From NCBI GenBank assembly GCA_017463225.1, contig JAFTPO010000046.1:1-64000 (forward strand): 64,000 nucleotides of DNA. Direction: 5' to 3'. Positions 8,517-18,710 of the stretch are shown piece by piece (the stretch's first letter is position 1; every line of letters starts with the position of its first letter). The notes under the pieces were generated by a model. It worked only from the letters and a program-made list of their open reading frames with translations. It did no database searches and had not been told where the DNA came from. Source of the stretch: Lachnospiraceae bacterium (GTDB taxonomy: Bacteria > Bacillota > Clostridia > Lachnospirales > Lachnospiraceae). A program made the translations under genes and the position numbers.

Positions 8517-10187
8517 TTAGAACAAACCATTAATTACACCATTGTCATCAACAAATATTCTCTCAGCAGCTGGAACCTTAGGAAGACCCGGCATAGTCAT
8601 AATAGCTCCTGTAATAGCAACTACAAAGCCTGCACCTGCACTCACATAAACCTCTCTAATATTTACAGTAAAGCCTTCAGGTCTACCAAGTAAAGATGCG
8701 TCATCAGACAAAGAATATTGATTCTTAGCCATACAAACAGGCACATTTCCCATACCCATAGCCTCTATTTTAGCTATTACATTTGAAGCCTCTGATGAAT
8801 AAGTAACATCTTTTGCACCATAAATCTTGGTTGCTATAGTAGAAATCTTTTCCTTTATAGATAAATCATCTTCATAAAGAACCTTGAAATTACTTTCCTT
8901 TGTTTCAAGAGTGTTAAGTACAGCATTCGCAAGTTCAATACCACCTTCGCCACCCTTTTCCCAAACATTTGCAAGAGCGAAATCACAGTTTCTTTCCTCA
9001 CAGAAATTCTTAACATACTCAAGCTCTGCTTCAGAATCTGTAATAAATCTATTAAGAGTAACAACAACAGGTACTCCATACATTTGAAGGTTCTCAATAT
9101 GCTTTTCAAGGTTAACAATACCCTTTGAAAGAGCCTCTAAATTCTCATTATTTAAGTCAGCCTTTGGCACTCCACCGTTATACTTTAAAGCTCTAACTGT
9201 AGCTACAAGAACAACCGCATCCGGCTTAAGACCTGCCATACGACACTTTATGTCAAAGAATTTCTGTGCACCAAGATCAGCTCCAAATCCAGCCTCAGTA
9301 ATTACATAGTCTGCTATCTTAAGAGCAGTCTTAGTTGCTCTAACAGAATTACAGCCATGTGCAATATTAGCAAAAGGTCCACCATGAACAATAGCAGGTG
9401 AATGTTCTAAAGTCTGTATGAGATTAGGCTTAATAGCATCCTTAAGAAGAGCTGCCATAGCTCCTACACAATTAAGTTCTCCTGCTGTTACAGGCTCATT
9501 ATCATAATTGTATGCAACAATTATCTTTGATAATCTGTCCTGCAAATCATTAATATCCTCTGCAAGACAAAGAATTGCCATAATTTCAGATGCAACAGTA
9601 ATAACAAAACCATCCTGACGAACAACACCGTCGGCCTTCTTTCCCATACCAACTATAATACTTCTAAGAGCTCTGTCATTCATATCAAGACAACGCTTAA
9701 ATACTATTCTCTTAGGATCTATTCTAAGAGAATTACCCTGATGAATGTGATTATCCATTACAGCCGCAAGAAGATTGTTTGCTGAAGTAATTGCATGGAA
9801 ATCTCCTGTAAAATGAAGATTCAAATCCTCCATAGGAACAACCTGAGAATAACCACCGCCCGCTGCTCCACCCTTTACACCGAAGCATGGACCTAAAGAA
9901 GGCTCTCTTAAAGCAATTATAGATTTCTTACCAAGCTTATGCATAGCCTGACCAAGTCCTACAGTTACTGTAGTTTTACCCTCTCCTGCCGGAGTTGGAT
10001 TAATAGCTGTTACAAGAATTAACTTACCATCCTTATTATTCTTAACTGAATCCATATACTCATCAGATAACTTTGCCTTGTACTTACCGTACATTTCAAG
10101 GTCATCCTCCGTAATACCAATATTTGCAGCAACTTCTTTAATATTAAGAAGCTGCGCCTGCTGTGCAATCTGAATATCTGTTAACAT
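8517..10187 (-). CDS. fhs: Formate-tetrahydrofolate ligase
   Basis: Fhs condenses formate with tetrahydrofolate at the cost of ATP, giving 10-formyl-THF. The protein has 556 residues, the normal length. Visible motifs are the P-loop-like [17 protein letters not shown] (about residue 67), [21 protein letters not shown] and the C-terminal [12 protein letters not shown]. It starts 28 bases after the ftsK stop and is followed by the lipoprotein gene and folD. In an anaerobe it feeds purine, fMet and methyl-group synthesis. A full Wood-Ljungdahl pathway is not implied, because no other pathway genes occur here. Confidence 0.97.
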   Translation of the reverse strand: MLTDIQIAQQAQLLNIKEVAANIGITEDDLEMYGKYKAKLSDEYMDSVKNNKDGKLILVTAINPTPAGEGKTTVTVGLGQAMHKLGKKSIIALREPSLGPCFGVKGGAAGGGYSQVVPMEDLNLHFTGDFHAITSANNLLAAVMDNHIHQGNSLRIDPKRIVFKRCLDMNDRALRSIIVGMGKKADGVVRQDGFVITVASEIMAILCLAEDINDLQDRLSKIIVAYNYDNEPVTAGELNCVGAMAALLKDAIKPNLIQTLEHSPAIVHGGPFANIAHGCNSVRATKTALKIADYVITEAGFGADLGAQKFFDIKCRMAGLKPDAVVLVATVRALKYNGGVPKADLNNENLEALSKGIVNLEKHIENLQMYGVPVVVTLNRFITDSEAELEYVKNFCEERNCDFALANVWEKGGEGGIELANAVLNTLETKESNFKVLYEDDLSIKEKISTIATKIYGAKDVTYSSEASNVIAKIEAMGMGNVPVCMAKNQYSLSDDASLLGRPEGFTVNIREVYVSAGAGFVVAITGAIMTMPGLPKVPAAERIFVDDNGVINGLF

Positions 10188-10215
10188 ATTTTAAAACTCC
10201 TACTTTCTTTTTTAT

Positions 10216-12951
10216 TTATAAATTATTCTCTACGTAATTATCAAATTCTTCAAGGGTCATAAGTACCTTTCTAGGCTTTGTACCCTCCTCAGGACCAACA
10301 ACTCCTGCATCAGATAACTGATCCATGATTCTTGCAGCTCTGTTAAAGCCAATCTTATATACCCTCTGGAGCATTCCTATGGAAGCTTTATCCTTTCCTA
10401 TGATGAATTTTCCTGCATCCACAAAGTATTCATCCACATCAGGCTCAGCTCCTCCCGAACCAGGAAGTCCTGAAGCACCTGTACTGGAAATCTCTTGTGT
10501 AATCTTATCATCATATGCAGTTTCACCATTCTTTGACTTCAGGAAGTCAACAACGCCTGCAATCTCATCATCTGACAAAAATGCACCCTGAACTCGTACA
10601 GGCTTTGGATAACCCGTTGGATAAAAAAGCATATCACCCTTACCGAGAAGCTTTTCTGCACCATTCATATCAAGAATTGTACGTGAATCCACACCCGATG
10701 AAACTGTCATGGCAATTCTTGAAGGCACATTTGCCTTTATCAAACCTGTAATAACATCTACAGAAGGTCTTTGTGTGGCAATTACAAGATGAATTCCTGC
10801 CGCTCGAGCAAGCTGTGATAATCTTACAATAGCATCTTCCACCTCGTGATGAGCAACCATCATAAGGTCAGCAAGCTCATCTACAATAAGTATAATCTGA
10901 GGTAATTTCTTAATCTCCTCATTACCTTCCTCGCATCCGGTAACAGCTTTAACCTTTTCGTTATAACCCTGTAAGTTACGAACATTATACTGAGCAAAAA
11001 GCTGATATCTGTTAGTCATCTCCATAACAGCCCAGTTGAGTGCTCCTGCAGCCTTCTTAGGATCAGTTACAACAGGAATAAGCATATGAGGTATTCCATT
11101 ATATATACTAAGCTCAACCTGCTTAGGATCTATCATTATAAGCTTAACATCATCAGGCTTAGCCTTATATATAATACTCATAATCAGTGTATTAATACAT
11201 ACGGACTTACCTGAACCTGTAGCTCCTGCAACAAGCAAGTGTGGCATCTTGGCAATGTCAGCAACCACAACCTGACCACTTATATCCTTACCCACAGCAA
11301 ATGCAATATTTGAATTATAATTTTTAAAATTATCTGATTCTAATAAATCTCTAAAATAAACAGCTGAGCTTTCTTTGTTTGGAACCTCTATACCTATGGC
11401 TGCCTTGCCAGGTATAGGAGCCTCAATTCTTATATCAGCTGCAGCAAGATTAAGCTTGATATCATCAGCTAAGCTAACAATCTTATTAACCTTAACACCC
11501 TGTTCCGGCTGAAGCTCATATCTTGTAACAGATGGACCACAGCTATAATCTGTTACAGTAACATTAACACCAAAGCTTTCCAATGTGCTTTTTAGCTTCA
11601 TAGCTGTCTCTCTTACAGATGCTTCGTTATTAGCACCAGCCTTACCTTTTCCTGATTTAAGTAAGGATAAAGGTGGGAAGATATATTCTCTCTTTACTTC
11701 CTGAGCCAGATTTGTTGGAATATCTGATTTTTCAACATCAGCTGTAACCTTAGCATTATCACCAGAAGCGTTTGATAATGATTCATTCATTGCGCTGGCA
11801 CTAACACCACTTATGGCTTCTGCAACATCTGCTGTAGCCTCGGCAACCTCAGCCTGTGATTCCTTTGTCTTTCTAGGCTTTCTCTTTGGAGCAACATTTA
11901 CGCTCTCATCTGTACCACTGCCAAAATCATCATCAAAGTTAATCTCTAATTCTATTTCTTCGCAATTAGGTCGAAGAGTTGTAACAGGCTTATTAAAGAA
12001 ATCTGTTCTTACTCCACTAACATCCACTGGAGCATCACTTTTAACAGCATCATCAAGAGTAAAGAAATCTGTAGCCTTTATAGGCTCAAGCTCGTGAACC
12101 TCTTCAGAAGGAACTATACTATTCTTTGCTTTTTTATGTCGGGCTTTCTTCTCCTTTAATTCCTCTGATTCAAGAACCTTTACATTATCTAATATGTAAT
12201 CCTTTTTTCTACCTCTTATCTCACTATCAGTAAGCTTTGCTAACTCCCCGTCGATGTAATCATCATCCTCATCATCGTCATCAACAGCATCCATTCTTGC
12301 TTTCATTGTATCTAAAATTGATACATCCATAACAACTATAATACCAATAATAACAAGTAATACTGTCACTATGATACAACCGGTAAAGCCAGTGAGCTTA
12401 TAAAGAATAACCAACAGACCACCTAATAAAACTCCGCCCCCCTGCTTATTCTCTGATCCATTCTTATAAAGTGTCTTTATTGACTCTCCATCAGCTCCAC
12501 TTATAAGCTGACAGATAAAAGCTAAAGCTACTATGAATATAGCAACACATAGCACTCTCTTAATAACCTTTCTATGTGCTCCATTTGAAAATAAAAATGC
12601 AGCCGACAAAAATATGTAAAGTGGCAAGATATATGTTACTGAACCAAATAATCCAAATAATATCTTAGATATAAAATCTCCAACTACTCCACACCATCCA
12701 AAATTACTACAAATTAAGAATACTGTAACTGCAAGATAAACGAATACATAAATCTCATTTTTTCTAGAAGGACCATCATCCTCGACTAAAGCAGCTCTTG
12801 CTGCAGTCTTTCTGTCCTTAGTATACTGGTTATTGGAGGAATTCTTTCCCTTGGAATTCTGACTTGTATTTCTTGTCGAAGTCGACTTACCTGTCTTCGA
12901 ATTACCAGTTGACCTTCCTTTGTTATTAACGGTTTTATTATTTCCCGCCAT
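10216..12951 (-). CDS. ftsK: DNA translocase FtsK/SpoIIIE
   Basis: This hexameric ATP-driven DNA pump clears chromosome DNA from the division septum and, in spore formers, moves it into the forespore. The 911-residue protein has a basic Asn/Ser/Thr-rich N-terminus, about four membrane segments (residues 70-210), a low-complexity acidic/Lys linker (about 225-430), and the motor domain with Walker A GATGSGKS near residue 578 and Walker B LILIVDELADLM. The C-terminal gamma winged-helix domain (YKIGFNRAARIMDQL) reads KOPS/SRS-type sequences. It follows the tepA-like gene, a linkage also found around spoIIIE in Bacillus. Whether it acts mainly as FtsK or SpoIIIE cannot be told here. Confidence 0.95.
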   Translation of the reverse strand: MAGNNKTVNNKGRSTGNSKTGKSTSTRNTSQNSKGKNSSNNQYTKDRKTAARAALVEDDGPSRKNEIYVFVYLAVTVFLICSNFGWCGVVGDFISKILFGLFGSVTYILPLYIFLSAAFLFSNGAHRKVIKRVLCVAIFIVALAFICQLISGADGESIKTLYKNGSENKQGGGVLLGGLLVILYKLTGFTGCIIVTVLLVIIGIIVVMDVSILDTMKARMDAVDDDDEDDDYIDGELAKLTDSEIRGRKKDYILDNVKVLESEELKEKKARHKKAKNSIVPSEEVHELEPIKATDFFTLDDAVKSDAPVDVSGVRTDFFNKPVTTLRPNCEEIELEINFDDDFGSGTDESVNVAPKRKPRKTKESQAEVAEATADVAEAISGVSASAMNESLSNASGDNAKVTADVEKSDIPTNLAQEVKREYIFPPLSLLKSGKGKAGANNEASVRETAMKLKSTLESFGVNVTVTDYSCGPSVTRYELQPEQGVKVNKIVSLADDIKLNLAAADIRIEAPIPGKAAIGIEVPNKESSAVYFRDLLESDNFKNYNSNIAFAVGKDISGQVVVADIAKMPHLLVAGATGSGKSVCINTLIMSIIYKAKPDDVKLIMIDPKQVELSIYNGIPHMLIPVVTDPKKAAGALNWAVMEMTNRYQLFAQYNVRNLQGYNEKVKAVTGCEEGNEEIKKLPQIILIVDELADLMMVAHHEVEDAIVRLSQLARAAGIHLVIATQRPSVDVITGLIKANVPSRIAMTVSSGVDSRTILDMNGAEKLLGKGDMLFYPTGYPKPVRVQGAFLSDDEIAGVVDFLKSKNGETAYDDKITQEISSTGASGLPGSGGAEPDVDEYFVDAGKFIIGKDKASIGMLQRVYKIGFNRAARIMDQLSDAGVVGPEEGTKPRKVLMTLEEFDNYVENNL

Positions 12952-12976
12952 TTTTTCTCTCTCCTTTTACCTATGT

Positions 12977-13012
12977 AGCTTTATAGCTGCCAAAAATCAA
13001 CAGCTTAAAGCT
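12977..13012 (-). other. Hairpin in the ftsK leader
   Basis: AGCTTTA-AGCTG and CAGCT-A-TAAAGCT pair with one bulged base (about 12 bp, 11-base loop) between the tepA-like stop and the ftsK ribosome site. There is no T-run after it on the minus strand, so it is more likely an mRNA stability or processing element than a terminator. Confidence 0.4.
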
Positions 13013-13030
13013 TACTTATAAATAATCATA

Positions 13031-13732
13031 CTAAGATATTTTACTATTTTTCCTTTGATTTATCAAGTCATATAACTCATTAAAAGCCTCTTTAATTCCG
13101 CCCACCTTATTAATCAATCCCACGTCAACAGCTTGCTTACCAACTAATATAGAACCAATGTCTTTAGTAAGCTCCTGTGTATTAAACATAAGATTTTGTA
13201 AATCCTCTTTCTTTACACCAGAATGAGCCACTGTAAAATCCAGTATTCTATCCTGCATTCTCTCAATATACTCGAAATTTTGCTTAACTCCTAATACCAT
13301 TCCACCTACTCTTATAGGATGTACTATCATAGTTGCCGAAGGAGCGATAAATGTTACATCACCTGATACAGCCAGAGGCACACCTATGGAATGACCTCCA
13401 CCTAAAACAAGACAAACCTTTGGCTTGCTTATAGAACCTATCATCTCAGCTATGGCAAGTCCTGATTCAACATCACCACCTAAAGTATTAAGAATAACCA
13501 AAAGTCCATCTATATCATCACTTTCTTCAACAGCGGCTAAAAGCGGAATAATGTGCTCGTATTTGCTGGTTTTTGATGTTTGAGGACTATTTTCATGTCC
13601 TTCTATTTCACCTATTATATTTAGCAAATGTATTCTATGCTTATATTTGTTATTATTAAGAATGATTTGACCAAAATCTGTAATAAGCTCCTGATTACAT
13701 TTGTTTATATCGTTATTATCTGTTTTTTCCAT
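13031..13732 (-). CDS. tepA: ClpP-like serine protease (TepA family)
   Basis: This 233-residue cytoplasmic protein belongs to the ClpP/crotonase superfamily and resembles Bacillus TepA (translocation-enhancing protein). The motifs IPLLAAVEE, VILNTLGGDVESGLAIAEMI, GGGHSIGVPLA (likely nucleophile Ser) and SATMIVHPI (likely His) are in the ClpP order. It lacks the N-terminal axial loops of canonical ClpP, and no Clp ATPase is adjacent, so ATP-dependent proteolysis is not implied. A GGAGG lies 11-12 bases upstream of the ATG. It is just upstream of ftsK, the usual place for tepA. Confidence 0.8.
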   Translation of the reverse strand: MEKTDNNDINKCNQELITDFGQIILNNNKYKHRIHLLNIIGEIEGHENSPQTSKTSKYEHIIPLLAAVEESDDIDGLLVILNTLGGDVESGLAIAEMIGSISKPKVCLVLGGGHSIGVPLAVSGDVTFIAPSATMIVHPIRVGGMVLGVKQNFEYIERMQDRILDFTVAHSGVKKEDLQNLMFNTQELTKDIGSILVGKQAVDVGLINKVGGIKEAFNELYDLINQRKNSKIS

Positions 13733-13787
13733 AATTCATCTAAACCTCCAACATTATAATTTGCAATTATGTCAGATAATATACCTA

Positions 13788-13844
13788 TAAAAAAACAAGA
13801 AGATTAAACGCCTTTCTTACCAAAGACAATTTAATCTTCCTGTT
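13788..13844 (-). terminator. Terminator-like hairpin upstream of tepA
   Basis: On the minus strand a 15-bp stem with one G-U pair (arms 13844-13830 and 13808-13794) with extra inner pairing is followed by TTTTTTT. It is a second terminator about 75 bases downstream of the one closing the cellobiose phosphorylase gene, which raises the question of what it terminates. Confidence 0.7.
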
Positions 13845-13918
13845 CATAAAATATGAAATTCACCCCAAAGAAAATCTTATTGACACCAAACTCAATTAGA
13901 TTAACCATGATTATAATA

Positions 13919-13962
13919 ACAAAAAGAGGTAACCTTTAATAGCCACTAAAAGTTACCTCTTT
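13919..13962 (-). terminator. Terminator of the cellobiose phosphorylase gene
   Basis: A perfect 11-bp stem, AAAGAGGTAAC / GTTACCTCTTT, with further partial pairing in the loop, is followed on the minus strand by TTTG. It lies 28 bases after the stop codon. Confidence 0.8.
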
Positions 13963-13989
13963 GACGCTTATCTAATTATCAAGCATATA

Positions 13990-16392
13990 TTACATAGTAA
14001 GAACTATTTCATTAACATCAGCAAGCTCTGACTCTAAGATATAATTTGAATCCATAGTCTTTCCATTTAAAGTAAGACTTGAGTATCCACTCTCTGCCCC
14101 ATTAGGATTTAATACCTTAATGTTAAGCTTCTTTCCTCTAAAGTCCTTAGCTATACTAAATTCCTTCCAATCACTCGGAACAGAAGGTGCAATCTTAATA
14201 CCATCAAAATCAGGTCTCATACCGAGAATACCCTCTACGCAACCTACCATAACAGTTGAAGCTGTACCTGTAAGCCAATGAACATGTGAACGACCCTCAA
14301 ATGGTGATTCAGTACTCTCAGTAAACTGTCCATGACAATATGGCTCAAGCTTACGAATCTCAGCCTTATCATTCATAGATGCAGGTGAGCTGTTAGCAAA
14401 GTACTCAAATGCTCTATTTCCATGACCCATAAGTGCCTCAGCAAGGATAATCCAACCCTGTGGCTGTGAGAAAATACCACCATTCTCCTTTGTTGAAGGG
14501 TTAAAGAGAAGCATAAGAGCGCCATCAAAGGCATGATCAACATATGAAGGAGCCATTACTCTACAGCCATATGGTGTGCTAAGCTCTCTGTGAACTGACT
14601 CTAAAGCAAGCTCAGCCTGCTCCTTAGATGCCAAACCACTGATTACTGACCATGACTGTGGGTTGAGCCACATATTTGCCTCAGGATCATGCTTTGAACC
14701 AATAATCTGTCCATCCTCTTTATAGCCTCTTATATATCTGTCTTCCTCCCAGCACTTAGTCTGGATAGTATCTCCTAATTCCTTCTGAATCTTATCAAGA
14801 TATGCTATATACTCAGTATCATTCTTCATCTCTGAGAACATACGAAGCACAGTCATAGCATAGTAAAGCTGCATAGCTACAAATGATGACTCACCCTTCT
14901 TACCAAGTCTTAAGCAATCATTCCAGTCTGCATGAAGTCCAGCTGGCATATTGTTATTTCCAAGACGATTCATAGAGAAATCAATAGCTCTCTTAAGGTG
15001 CTCATAAACTGTACCCTCTCCGCCATTAGCAAATACAATAACCTCATCTATGAAAGCTGTATTACCAGTCTCAGCAATATACTTATATATAGTTGGGAAT
15101 AACCAAAGAGCATCATCAGCTCTATATGCAGGATGTCCTGTAGCCTTTACATATGATGGGTCATCTGGTGTATCCTCATGACCAGCATTATGGTCAAACT
15201 TTACAAGTGGAAGTCCACCACCGTTATCAACCTGCGCTGAAAGCATAAAGCGAATCTTATCCAGTGCCATCTCAGGCTCAAGGTGAATAATTCCCTGAAT
15301 ATCCTGTACAGTATCTCTATATCCGTAGCCATTTCTAAGTCCACAATATGAGAAGGAAGCAGCTCTTGACCAAATAAATGTCATAAAGCACTGATAAGCA
15401 TTCCATGTATTAAGCATAGCATTGAATGACTCACTAGGAGTATTAACCTGCAGATGGTTAAGCTTTGCATGCCAATTAGTCTTAAGCTCCTCAAGCTCTA
15501 AAGAAGTCTGATTAGCAACATCTTTATATGTAGCTAAAACCTCTTCCTGCTCCTTATCATCCTTCATACCAAGGATAAATGCTATCTCCTTACTCTCTCC
15601 CGGAGCAAGTGTAATCTTTGTCTCTAACGCACCACAGCTATTTGAATTATAGTTAAGTGCATTTGTTAAATCGCCATTCTCAACACATACCGGATTACCA
15701 TAAGAATGATATCTTCCTAAGAATACCTCCTTATCACCACAGTAAGTTGAAACCTCTGCGCCTACAAGACCAAAGAATCTTGTAAATGTAGTATTACCAT
15801 CTAAAGCCATACCCTTATTTACATTCTCGTTTATAACCTGCTTAATTCTATCACCCATAAAATAAGTTCTAGTGATAAACAGAGTATACTGAAGGTTAAC
15901 CTGGTCCTGCTCATAATTATTATCATTTGTGAATTCACAATAACCGATTACTGAAAGATTTCTCTCATTGTCAGAATTATTTGTTACCTTTAATTTCCAT
16001 ACTTCATGAGTCTTATCAAGTGGTACATAATATAAAGCCTCAGAATCAATACCTGAATAGCTAGCCTTAATATTAGTATATCCTGTACCGTGATGACACT
16101 CACTCTTGTACTGGGCCAAATCCTTACCTACTGGCTGCCATGATGCTGACCAATAATCCTTTGAATCATTATCTCTAAGATAAATATATCTTCCAGGCTG
16201 GTCAAAATTATTAAATACATATCTTATTATTCTACCATTTGCACCTGACTTTACGAAACTATATCCTCCTGCATTGTTTGATATAATTGCACCGTACTCA
16301 GGTGATCCAAGGTAATTCGCCCATGGGGCTGGTGTGTCTGGTCTGTCTATAACATATTCCTTGTTTGTCTCATCAAAATAACCAAATCGCAT
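13990..16392 (-). CDS. Cellobiose phosphorylase (glycoside hydrolase family 94)
   Basis: This 800-residue enzyme matches the length and motif order of GH94 cellobiose phosphorylases, which split cellobiose with phosphate into glucose-1-phosphate and glucose. The N-terminal MRFGYFDETNKEYVI and NNAGGYSF are typical. The catalytic acid is the first Asp of HADWNDCLRLG (near residue 488), and SRAASFSYCG, RNGYGYRDTVQD and QPQGWI line the active site in the family. There is no signal peptide, so it acts in the cytosol on imported cellobiose, saving ATP for an anaerobe. It follows pnp by 78 bases with AGGAGG before the ATG. No sugar transporter or regulator is adjacent. Cellodextrin or other disaccharide specificity is possible. 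Confidence 0.9.
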   Translation of the reverse strand: MRFGYFDETNKEYVIDRPDTPAPWANYLGSPEYGAIISNNAGGYSFVKSGANGRIIRYVFNNFDQPGRYIYLRDNDSKDYWSASWQPVGKDLAQYKSECHHGTGYTNIKASYSGIDSEALYYVPLDKTHEVWKLKVTNNSDNERNLSVIGYCEFTNDNNYEQDQVNLQYTLFITRTYFMGDRIKQVINENVNKGMALDGNTTFTRFFGLVGAEVSTYCGDKEVFLGRYHSYGNPVCVENGDLTNALNYNSNSCGALETKITLAPGESKEIAFILGMKDDKEQEEVLATYKDVANQTSLELEELKTNWHAKLNHLQVNTPSESFNAMLNTWNAYQCFMTFIWSRAASFSYCGLRNGYGYRDTVQDIQGIIHLEPEMALDKIRFMLSAQVDNGGGLPLVKFDHNAGHEDTPDDPSYVKATGHPAYRADDALWLFPTIYKYIAETGNTAFIDEVIVFANGGEGTVYEHLKRAIDFSMNRLGNNNMPAGLHADWNDCLRLGKKGESSFVAMQLYYAMTVLRMFSEMKNDTEYIAYLDKIQKELGDTIQTKCWEEDRYIRGYKEDGQIIGSKHDPEANMWLNPQSWSVISGLASKEQAELALESVHRELSTPYGCRVMAPSYVDHAFDGALMLLFNPSTKENGGIFSQPQGWIILAEALMGHGNRAFEYFANSSPASMNDKAEIRKLEPYCHGQFTESTESPFEGRSHVHWLTGTASTVMVGCVEGILGMRPDFDGIKIAPSVPSDWKEFSIAKDFRGKKLNIKVLNPNGAESGYSSLTLNGKTMDSNYILESELADVNEIVLTM

Positions 16393-16413
16393 GTAATGCC
16401 CTCCTATATTTTA

Positions 16414-16440
16414 TGTATCCCCACATAAAGCAGGGATACA
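16414..16440 (-). other. Hairpin between pnp and cellobiose phosphorylase
   Basis: TGTATCCC and GGGATACA form an 8-bp stem with an 11-base loop. No T-run follows on the minus strand, so read-through from pnp into the phosphorylase gene is possible; the hairpin could instead protect or divide the mRNA. Confidence 0.4.
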
Positions 16441-16470
16441 AGTTCATTCATAGATTTTATATTCTAATAA

Positions 16471-18555
16471 TTACTCAGCATCCTTTAAGCTAAGGCTTAC
16501 CTTACCCATTCTATCAATCTCAAGAACCTTAACTCTAACCTCATCGCCGATATTAACAACATCCTCAACCTTCTCAACTCTGTTGTTAGCAAGCTTTGAA
16601 ATATGGATAAGACCATCCTTATTTGGAGCAAGCTCAACAAATGCACCGAAGTTCATAATTCTTACAACCTTACCCTCGTAAGTCTTACCAACCTCAAGTG
16701 GATCAACGATTGAACGAATAATCTTAAGAGCCTTGTCCATACCTGCCTGCTCAACACCACAGATAGATACTCTTCCTTCATCATCGATATCAATCTTAAC
16801 ACCTGTCTCCTCGATGATTGCGTTAATAGTCTTACCTCTCTGACCAATAATCTCTCCAATCTTCTCTGGATCAACTACAGTCTGGATAATCTTCGGAGCA
16901 AACTCTCCAACCTGTGGTCTTGGCTCTGCTATAGCTGGCTTCATACAAGTGTCCATGATAAACATTCTTGCCTCACGACATCTTGCGATAGCACCCTCTA
17001 CGATAGGTCTTGTAAGACCGTGAATCTTAATATCCATCTGAATAGCTGTAATACCCTCTGTAGTACCAGTTACCTTAAAGTCCATATCTCCAAAGAAGTC
17101 CTCAAGACCCTGGATATCTGTAAGAAGCACATAATCGTCATCAGTATCTCCGGTTACAAGACCACATGAGATACCAGCTACCATCTTCTTAATAGGTACA
17201 CCGGCAGCCATAAGTGCCATACATGAAGAACATGTTGAAGCCATAGATGTTGAACCATTTGACTCAAATGTCTCTGATACGGAACGAATAGCATATGGGA
17301 ACTCCTCCTCAGTAGGAAGTACAGGGATAAGAGCTCTCTCAGCAAGTGCTCCATGTCCAATCTCTCTACGTCCAGGTCCTCTAGATGGCTTAGTCTCACC
17401 AACTGAGTATGAAGGGAAATTATAATGGTGCATATATCTCTTGTTTGTTACGTTCTCATCAAGACCGTCTAACTTCTGAGCCTCTGAAAGAGGTGCTAAA
17501 GTTACAACGTTACAAATCTGAGTCTGTCCTCTAGTGAACATAGCTGAACCATGTACTCTAGGGATAATATCGGTCTCTGCAGCAAGAGGTCTAATCTGAG
17601 TCATCTGTCTTCCATCAGGTCTCTTACCATCCTTAAGAATCATCTTACGTACAGTCTTCTTCTGATACTGGTAAACAGCCTCATCAAGTACAGCTAACCA
17701 GTCCTCCTTATCAGCGAAGGCCTCCTCAAGCTTGTCCTTAATCTGTCTAATATTCTCTTCTCTAACCTGCTTCTCATCAGTGAATACTGCAACCTCCATC
17801 TGCTCTGGAGTAACAATTTCCTTAATAGCTGTGAAAAGCTCATCAGGTATAGCACAGCTTGTATACTCATGCTTTGCCTTACCACACTCAGCAACTATCT
17901 CATCGATAAAAGCGATAACCTTCTGATTTAACTCGTGAGCTGCATAAATAGCCTCAATCATCTTAGCCTCAGGCACCTCATTAGCACCAGCCTCAATCAT
18001 GATAACCTTATCTCTTGTTGAAGCAACTGTAAGTTTAAGATCTGATACAAGATTCTGAGTAGCATTTGGATTAAATACGAACTCACCATCAATCATACCA
18101 ACCTGAGTTGTAGCACATGGACCATCAAATGGAATATCTGAAATAGCTGTAGCTATTGCTGAACCAAGCATAGCTGTAAGCTCAGGTGAACACTCAGGAT
18201 CTACTGACATAACCATATTGTTAAGAGTAACATCATTTCTGTAGTCCTTAGGGAAAAGTGGTCTCATAGGACGGTCGATTACTCTTGATGTAAGGATAGC
18301 ATTCTCACTAGCCTTACCTTCTCTCTTATTAAAGCCTCCTGGAATCTTTCCAACTGCGTAAAGCTTCTCCTCATACTCAACTGAAAGTGGGAAGAAATCA
18401 ATACCCTCTCTTGGCTTCTCTGAAGCTGTAGCTGTTGATAAAACAACTGTGTCTCCGTAGTGCATTAAAGCTGCACCGTTTGCCTGCTTTGCAACTCTGC
18501 CAACATCAACTCTAAGAGTTCTGCCGGCAAGTTCCATCTCGAACTTCTTATACAT
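16471..18555 (-). CDS. pnp: Polyribonucleotide nucleotidyltransferase (PNPase)
   Basis: PNPase is a trimeric 3'-5' phosphorolytic exoribonuclease. The 694-residue protein has two RNase PH-like domains (about residues 1-220 and 310-540) separated by the all-alpha domain, then a KH domain (KIGEIIGQRGKTINAI, about 563) and a C-terminal S1 domain (NFGAFVELAPNKDGLIHIS). Catalytic-core motifs GRREIGHGALAERAL and MDIKIHG are present. Usually rpsO precedes pnp in Firmicutes; here the nearest upstream gene is recG, and pnp has its own strong promoter and structured leader. AAGGAG precedes the ATG. Confidence 0.97.
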   Translation of the reverse strand: MYKKFEMELAGRTLRVDVGRVAKQANGAALMHYGDTVVLSTATASEKPREGIDFFPLSVEYEEKLYAVGKIPGGFNKREGKASENAILTSRVIDRPMRPLFPKDYRNDVTLNNMVMSVDPECSPELTAMLGSAIATAISDIPFDGPCATTQVGMIDGEFVFNPNATQNLVSDLKLTVASTRDKVIMIEAGANEVPEAKMIEAIYAAHELNQKVIAFIDEIVAECGKAKHEYTSCAIPDELFTAIKEIVTPEQMEVAVFTDEKQVREENIRQIKDKLEEAFADKEDWLAVLDEAVYQYQKKTVRKMILKDGKRPDGRQMTQIRPLAAETDIIPRVHGSAMFTRGQTQICNVVTLAPLSEAQKLDGLDENVTNKRYMHHYNFPSYSVGETKPSRGPGRREIGHGALAERALIPVLPTEEEFPYAIRSVSETFESNGSTSMASTCSSCMALMAAGVPIKKMVAGISCGLVTGDTDDDYVLLTDIQGLEDFFGDMDFKVTGTTEGITAIQMDIKIHGLTRPIVEGAIARCREARMFIMDTCMKPAIAEPRPQVGEFAPKIIQTVVDPEKIGEIIGQRGKTINAIIEETGVKIDIDDEGRVSICGVEQAGMDKALKIIRSIVDPLEVGKTYEGKVVRIMNFGAFVELAPNKDGLIHISKLANNRVEKVEDVVNIGDEVRVKVLEIDRMGKVSLSLKDAE

Positions 18556-18586
18556 AATACATACTCCTTAAAAATTATTTTTCATT

Positions 18587-18660
18587 AAGACACCGAAACA
18601 ACTGAAAATGGCACTTATTTATTACTAAAATACCATTTTCAGTAGTCTCGGTTGGGTCTT
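18587..18660 (-). promoter_or_regulatory. Long hairpin in the pnp 5' leader
   Basis: Three nested arms pair on the minus strand: AAGAC/GTCTT (18660-18656 with 18591-18587), ACCGA/TCGGT, and a perfect 11-bp ACTGAAAATGG/CCATTTTCAGT stem, with small internal loops. The predicted start from the upstream promoter is about 8 bases before the structure. No T-run follows at once, so it is a leader structure rather than a terminator. In enterobacteria a pnp leader hairpin is cut by RNase III and used for autoregulation; a similar role here is inference. Confidence 0.65.
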
Positions 18661-18675
18661 AATGCAATCTATGTA

Positions 18676-18704
18676 ATTATATCATTAAAATATAGGTTCT
18701 TCAA
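18676..18704 (-). promoter_or_regulatory. Sigma-A promoter of pnp
   Basis: On the minus strand TTGAAG (18704-18699), 17 bases, TATAAT (18681-18676). The predicted start is near 18668, just before the leader hairpin. Confidence 0.75.
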
Positions 18705-18710
18705 GCATAA

